DNA from: an uncultured Clostridia bacterium | GTDB lineage: Bacteria > Bacillota > Clostridia > TANB77 > CAG-508 | Direction of reading: 5' to 3' | Length of the DNA stretch: 16,807 nucleotides | NCBI GenBank assembly: GCA_947629965.1 | Contig: CANRFS010000014.1 | Span: forward strand, 1-16,807 | Part shown: in pieces, positions 13,959 to 16,807 of the stretch | Numbering within the stretch: position 1 is the stretch's first letter | Layout: each line of letters begins with the position of its first letter | Notes under the pieces: generated by a model | Database searches by the model: none | Told to the model about the DNA's origin: nothing | Seen by the model: only the letters and a program-made list of their open reading frames with translations | Translations under genes and position numbers: made by a program

Positions 13959-15491
13959 CTAAAATTGTCTATATATAAATGCCGCTGGGTCATAACCTAC
14001 ACCATAGCATCCTAATATTACAATTGCAAATATCAAAATATATAACATTCCCCATCTAAATATTATATTTTGCTTAAATAATTTTTCTCTAACACTACCA
14101 GTGCGTGATAATTTATCTACAGCAAATAAGGTTGTTAATGAAATAATTAATACTCTAAAATCATGTATATCTAAACCAGCAGTATATATTGATGTATTAT
14201 CTAGCAGAACCCAAGGGTTCCATACAAACATATTTTTAATAATTTCTACAGCATTCCCTACACTAGAAGCTCTGAAGAAAATCATTGTAAATGCGAATAA
14301 AAGATATGTTCTTATAATTTGATATAATTTATAACTAAAAACCTCTTTTTTTATACCTAATTTATTATTTATTTTATTAGAAAGTGGTTCTAAGGTATCT
14401 TCTAAAACCATAATTAAAAATTGTAATAAACCTGAACCTATAATAAAAGTATAAGCTCCACCATGCCATGCACCTATTATTGTCCACATTATTAGCATTG
14501 ATAAGTATAGGGATATTTTTTTAGATGCTTTTTTACCAAATATTTTTTTAGTTTTTTTAGTTAAATTTTGCATAGCATTAGATTTTAGCAAAGGATAAAA
14601 AATGTAATCTCTAAGCCAAGCACCTAAAGTAATATGCCAATTTCTCCAAAATTCTGTAAGTGTTTTAGAAAAGAATGGAGCAGTAAAGTTTTCTGGCAAA
14701 TGAATTCCAATTATTTCTGATATTCCCATAATTATATCAATTGAACCTGAAAAGTTTGTATATAATTGCAAGGGGAAAAATAGTGCAGCAACTATTGTGT
14801 AAAATCCAGTATATGTAGCTAAATCACCATAAACTGTATCTACAAACATACCAAGTCTTTGTGAAATCACTAATACTTTAAACACACCCCATATAGTTCT
14901 AACTAATCCTCTACACATAGAATCATAATTAAATTTATGTTTTCCATATAAGTCTTTTTCTATATCATTGTATCTAATAAAAGGTCCTGATGTAAGAATT
15001 GGAAAGTAAGACATAAATAAAGCACATTTAAGTATATTTTTTTGTGACTTGCATGCTCCACGATAGATATCTACTAAATAACTAATCATAATTAGAGAAT
15101 AATAACTTATTCCTACTAAAGAATTAAAATATGATAAACCTAACTGAAAATCAATATGTAATAACTTTAATATATGATTGATAGTTACTGAAAATAGATT
15201 GGTATATTTTAAACAAATTAATTGTCCTAAAATTATTGATATACCTATAATTAAAAATATTTTTGATTTAATAGTGTTATCGTGGTATTTATCTATTAAT
15301 ATACCAAAAATATATGAAGCTAATAAAACTAGTAAAGCTTGTATAACTGTTGATACGCTTAGGTTATTCCAAAATAGGAATATAACACTTGATATAAGTA
15401 AAATAAACCATTGAAATTTTTTTGGAACTATAAAATATATACCTAGAGCCATTATACAAAATATTAAAAAAACTAATGATGTTAAATTCAT
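13959..15491 (-). CDS. MBOAT-family membrane O-acyltransferase (DltB/AlgI-like)
   Basis: The 510-residue multi-pass protein carries the family landmarks: YFPILTSGPFIRY (162-174), LYTNFSGSIDIIMG (243-256), FWRNWHITLGAWLRDY (281-296) and GAWHGGAY (340-347) with His343 as the expected catalytic histidine. About eleven or more membrane segments are evident and the length is typical of DltB/AlgI. These proteins take an acyl group from a cytoplasmic thioester carrier and pass it across the membrane to an extracellular acceptor. The acyl carrier gene ends 24 bases before its ATG and the SGNH partner begins 14 bases after its stop, the usual Dlt-type neighbourhood. GCGGGTGA serves as ribosome binding site. 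The acyl group is not determined by the sequence; the upstream FkbH suggests a glycerate-type group. Confidence 0.92.
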   Translation of the reverse strand: MNLTSLVFLIFCIMALGIYFIVPKKFQWFILLISSVIFLFWNNLSVSTVIQALLVLLASYIFGILIDKYHDNTIKSKIFLIIGISIILGQLICLKYTNLFSVTINHILKLLHIDFQLGLSYFNSLVGISYYSLIMISYLVDIYRGACKSQKNILKCALFMSYFPILTSGPFIRYNDIEKDLYGKHKFNYDSMCRGLVRTIWGVFKVLVISQRLGMFVDTVYGDLATYTGFYTIVAALFFPLQLYTNFSGSIDIIMGISEIIGIHLPENFTAPFFSKTLTEFWRNWHITLGAWLRDYIFYPLLKSNAMQNLTKKTKKIFGKKASKKISLYLSMLIMWTIIGAWHGGAYTFIIGSGLLQFLIMVLEDTLEPLSNKINNKLGIKKEVFSYKLYQIIRTYLLFAFTMIFFRASSVGNAVEIIKNMFVWNPWVLLDNTSIYTAGLDIHDFRVLIISLTTLFAVDKLSRTGSVREKLFKQNIIFRWGMLYILIFAIVILGCYGVGYDPAAFIYRQF

Positions 15492-15515
15492 TTAATTCAC
15501 CCGCTCTGTTATTTC

Positions 15516-15755
15516 TTATATTCTAGATTTTATAATATCGACCATTTCTCCAACATTTTTCATTGTTGTTACTTCATTCATGTTAAACTTTATACCAAAT
15601 TCCTGTTCAACTGCTACAACTAAATTAATATGTTCTAGGCTATCCCAGTCTTCGATATCTTTAGAAGTAGTTTCTGGTTTTACAACAATACTTTCATCAT
15701 CAAATACATCTCTAAAAACATTATTTAATCTTTCATAAATTTCTTCATTTTCCAT
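15516..15755 (-). CDS. Acyl carrier protein
   Basis: This 79-residue acidic protein has the carrier-protein motif EDWDSLEHINLV, in which Ser39 is the site for 4'-phosphopantetheine. The four-helix pattern and length are those of a free-standing ACP. The DSLEH form and the DWDSL approach are common in carriers paired with FkbH enzymes, Dlt systems and polysaccharide acylation clusters, rather than the DSLD of housekeeping fatty-acid ACP. Its ATG overlaps the FkbH stop by one base (TAATG) with AGAGGTG upstream, so loading enzyme and carrier are probably made together. It would present the FkbH-loaded acyl group to the MBOAT. Confidence 0.92.
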   Translation of the reverse strand: MENEEIYERLNNVFRDVFDDESIVVKPETTSKDIEDWDSLEHINLVVAVEQEFGIKFNMNEVTTMKNVGEMVDIIKSRI

Positions 15756-16807
15756 TATTCATGCACCTCTATAACATTATTTTTATTAGTATATCCTTTT
15801 GATATATCTAATTTATATATTTTATTACCTTGACTATCACAAGAAATTTCTTCAAATCCTTGTAAGTCATAAAAATTATTAACCATTTTATTTTTAAAGG
15901 TTGGATAATAATATCCATATATAGTTTTAATATTCTTTTCTTGAGCTTTCTTTACTAACTCATCCATCATTGCAAATTCCATATTTCTTTTCAAAACTCT
16001 ACAACTCATTATCCATAAATCAATATGTAATTCATCTTTATTTTTTATATTTCCTATTACAACTGTTATTACTCCATTGTCCCCAAAAATATCTTCTAAT
16101 TTACCATATAATTTTATATAATTATCATCTTTATCAACTTCTTCAATATCTGCCAATGAATATCTTTTAGTTGTTAAATTAAATTGATTACTTTTATTAC
16201 TTAGTTGAGAAATTCTTTCTAAATATATTGGCTTAAATGGTGATATTTCGGCTTTCATTTTTAATGAAAGTAAATAATCGTCATAATTATCAAAAGTTGC
16301 CATCATTTGGCTTCTTTTAGCATTATCTTTATACAATTCATTTTTCTTCAAATCCTCATTAGAAAAATTAGTAACTTCAAAATATCCATTATGATCAATT
16401 GTTCTAATGTAGTTTTCAGGAACATCTATTTCTGGAGTAGCAATTCCTTCGACATAACTTTTTACAATTTGTCTTTCTGCAGGGTTATCATCTACAAAAA
16501 CAAAACTATCTGCTCCTAAATTTAGTTCCTCGGAGATATCCTTTATATTTAAATTTTTAGGATTCCAGTTTGCTTTAATTATGATAAAATCATCAGGTTT
16601 TAATGTTCCTGCAGGATGGTTAAGTCCTGAAATTGCATTTTCATATTCATTTTTCGAATTTACATTTAAAATAACACCCAAAGATTTATGCTCTTTCAAG
16701 TAATTTTGAAATTCAGAATAAACTTGTCCACTAGGAACTTCTGGTCCAATAGCTAAATTATCAACTCCATCATCTCCAACTATTCCACCCCATAAGGTAT
16801 TATCTAA
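15755..16807 (-). CDS. FkbH-like acyl-loading enzyme (5' end off window)
   Basis: The frame stays open to the right edge, giving 350 visible residues; the true start lies outside. The visible N-terminus LDNTLWGGIVGDDG is the HAD motif of FkbH proteins, with the nucleophilic Asp just beyond the edge. Next come FVFVDDNPAERQ (conserved FkbH acidic block), QLSNKSNQFNLTTKRYS and SCRVLKRNMEFAMMDE, the last in a GNAT-like C-terminal half. FkbH enzymes of polyketide pathways take 1,3-bisphosphoglycerate, remove a phosphate and load glyceryl on a carrier protein; related enzymes may load other hydroxyacyl units. It is directly coupled to the ACP gene, the natural acceptor. A TTG at 16699 is not the start, because conserved sequence continues upstream of it. 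It could instead supply an acyl group for amino-sugar decoration. Confidence 0.9.
   Translation of the reverse strand, partial: LDNTLWGGIVGDDGVDNLAIGPEVPSGQVYSEFQNYLKEHKSLGVILNVNSKNEYENAISGLNHPAGTLKPDDFIIIKANWNPKNLNIKDISEELNLGADSFVFVDDNPAERQIVKSYVEGIATPEIDVPENYIRTIDHNGYFEVTNFSNEDLKKNELYKDNAKRSQMMATFDNYDDYLLSLKMKAEISPFKPIYLERISQLSNKSNQFNLTTKRYSLADIEEVDKDDNYIKLYGKLEDIFGDNGVITVVIGNIKNKDELHIDLWIMSCRVLKRNMEFAMMDELVKKAQEKNIKTIYGYYYPTFKNKMVNNFYDLQGFEEISCDSQGNKIYKLDISKGYTNKNNVIEVHE

Noticed and set aside
16697..16699. TTG at 16699 as the FkbH start
   Set aside because: Conserved FkbH sequence (LDNTLWGG and following) continues in frame to the window edge, so the gene is truncated by the window, not started here.
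1..16807. tRNA, rRNA, riboswitch, CRISPR or intact IS element
   Set aside because: No cloverleaf, direct-repeat array, conserved riboswitch core or transposase-length reading frame was seen on either strand.

Overview
The window is very AT-rich (roughly three quarters A+T by eye). It carries an envelope-polysaccharide locus that is best explained by a low-GC Gram-positive of the Bacillota, probably a clostridium-like gut organism. Support for this comes from a TagO/WecA-type initiating transferase, a CDP-glycerol glycerophosphotransferase homologue, AGGAGG-type ribosome binding sites and consensus sigma-A promoters. TGA is used as a real stop (for example at the gtrA/GT2 and maoC/SDR junctions), so this is not a code-4 mycoplasma. 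No tRNA, rRNA, CRISPR array or intact insertion sequence was seen. Names rest on motifs read by eye; no database search was run.

Layout. Unit A (minus strand, 6664 down to 1 and beyond) reads TagO-like lipid-carrier glycosyl-1-phosphate transferase, glycerophosphotransferase-like protein, Wzx-type flippase, two tandem GT2 glycosyltransferases, and a membrane protein of the O-antigen ligase/polymerase type cut by the window edge. This is close to a complete Wzx/Wzy-style set: initiate, extend, flip, polymerise. Unit B (plus strand, 6912-11550) starts from a divergent promoter. It encodes a GtrA-like membrane protein, a polyprenyl-phosphate GT2, a flippase-like membrane protein, a large protein with an aminoglycoside/choline-kinase-like C-terminus, a capsule-type HAD phosphatase (EcbF/BcbF-like) and a sugar-phosphate-type nucleotidyltransferase. 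It ends at a strong bidirectional terminator. Unit B looks like a pathway that makes a nucleotide-activated component and puts a residue on the polyprenyl carrier.

Unit C (minus, 12825-11558) is a two-gene unit, a MaoC-like hydratase and a FabG-like short-chain dehydrogenase, under its own consensus promoter. Unit D (minus, 16807-12845) is FkbH-like acyl-loading enzyme (5' end off-window), acyl carrier protein, MBOAT acyltransferase and a membrane-anchored SGNH-like protein, ending in a rho-independent terminator.

The most interesting feature is unit D. It has the architecture of the teichoic-acid D-alanylation (Dlt) system: an activating enzyme, a carrier protein, an MBOAT and an extracellular SGNH protein. 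An FkbH-type enzyme takes the place of the adenylating enzyme DltA. FkbH enzymes load glyceryl units from 1,3-bisphosphoglycerate onto carrier proteins, so the inferred job is decoration of an exported polymer with a glycerate-derived or related hydroxyacyl group. The neighbouring MaoC/SDR pair could process such a carrier-bound acyl group. The 275-bp divergent region between units A and B holds both promoters, a hairpin and what may be a decayed transposase tail.
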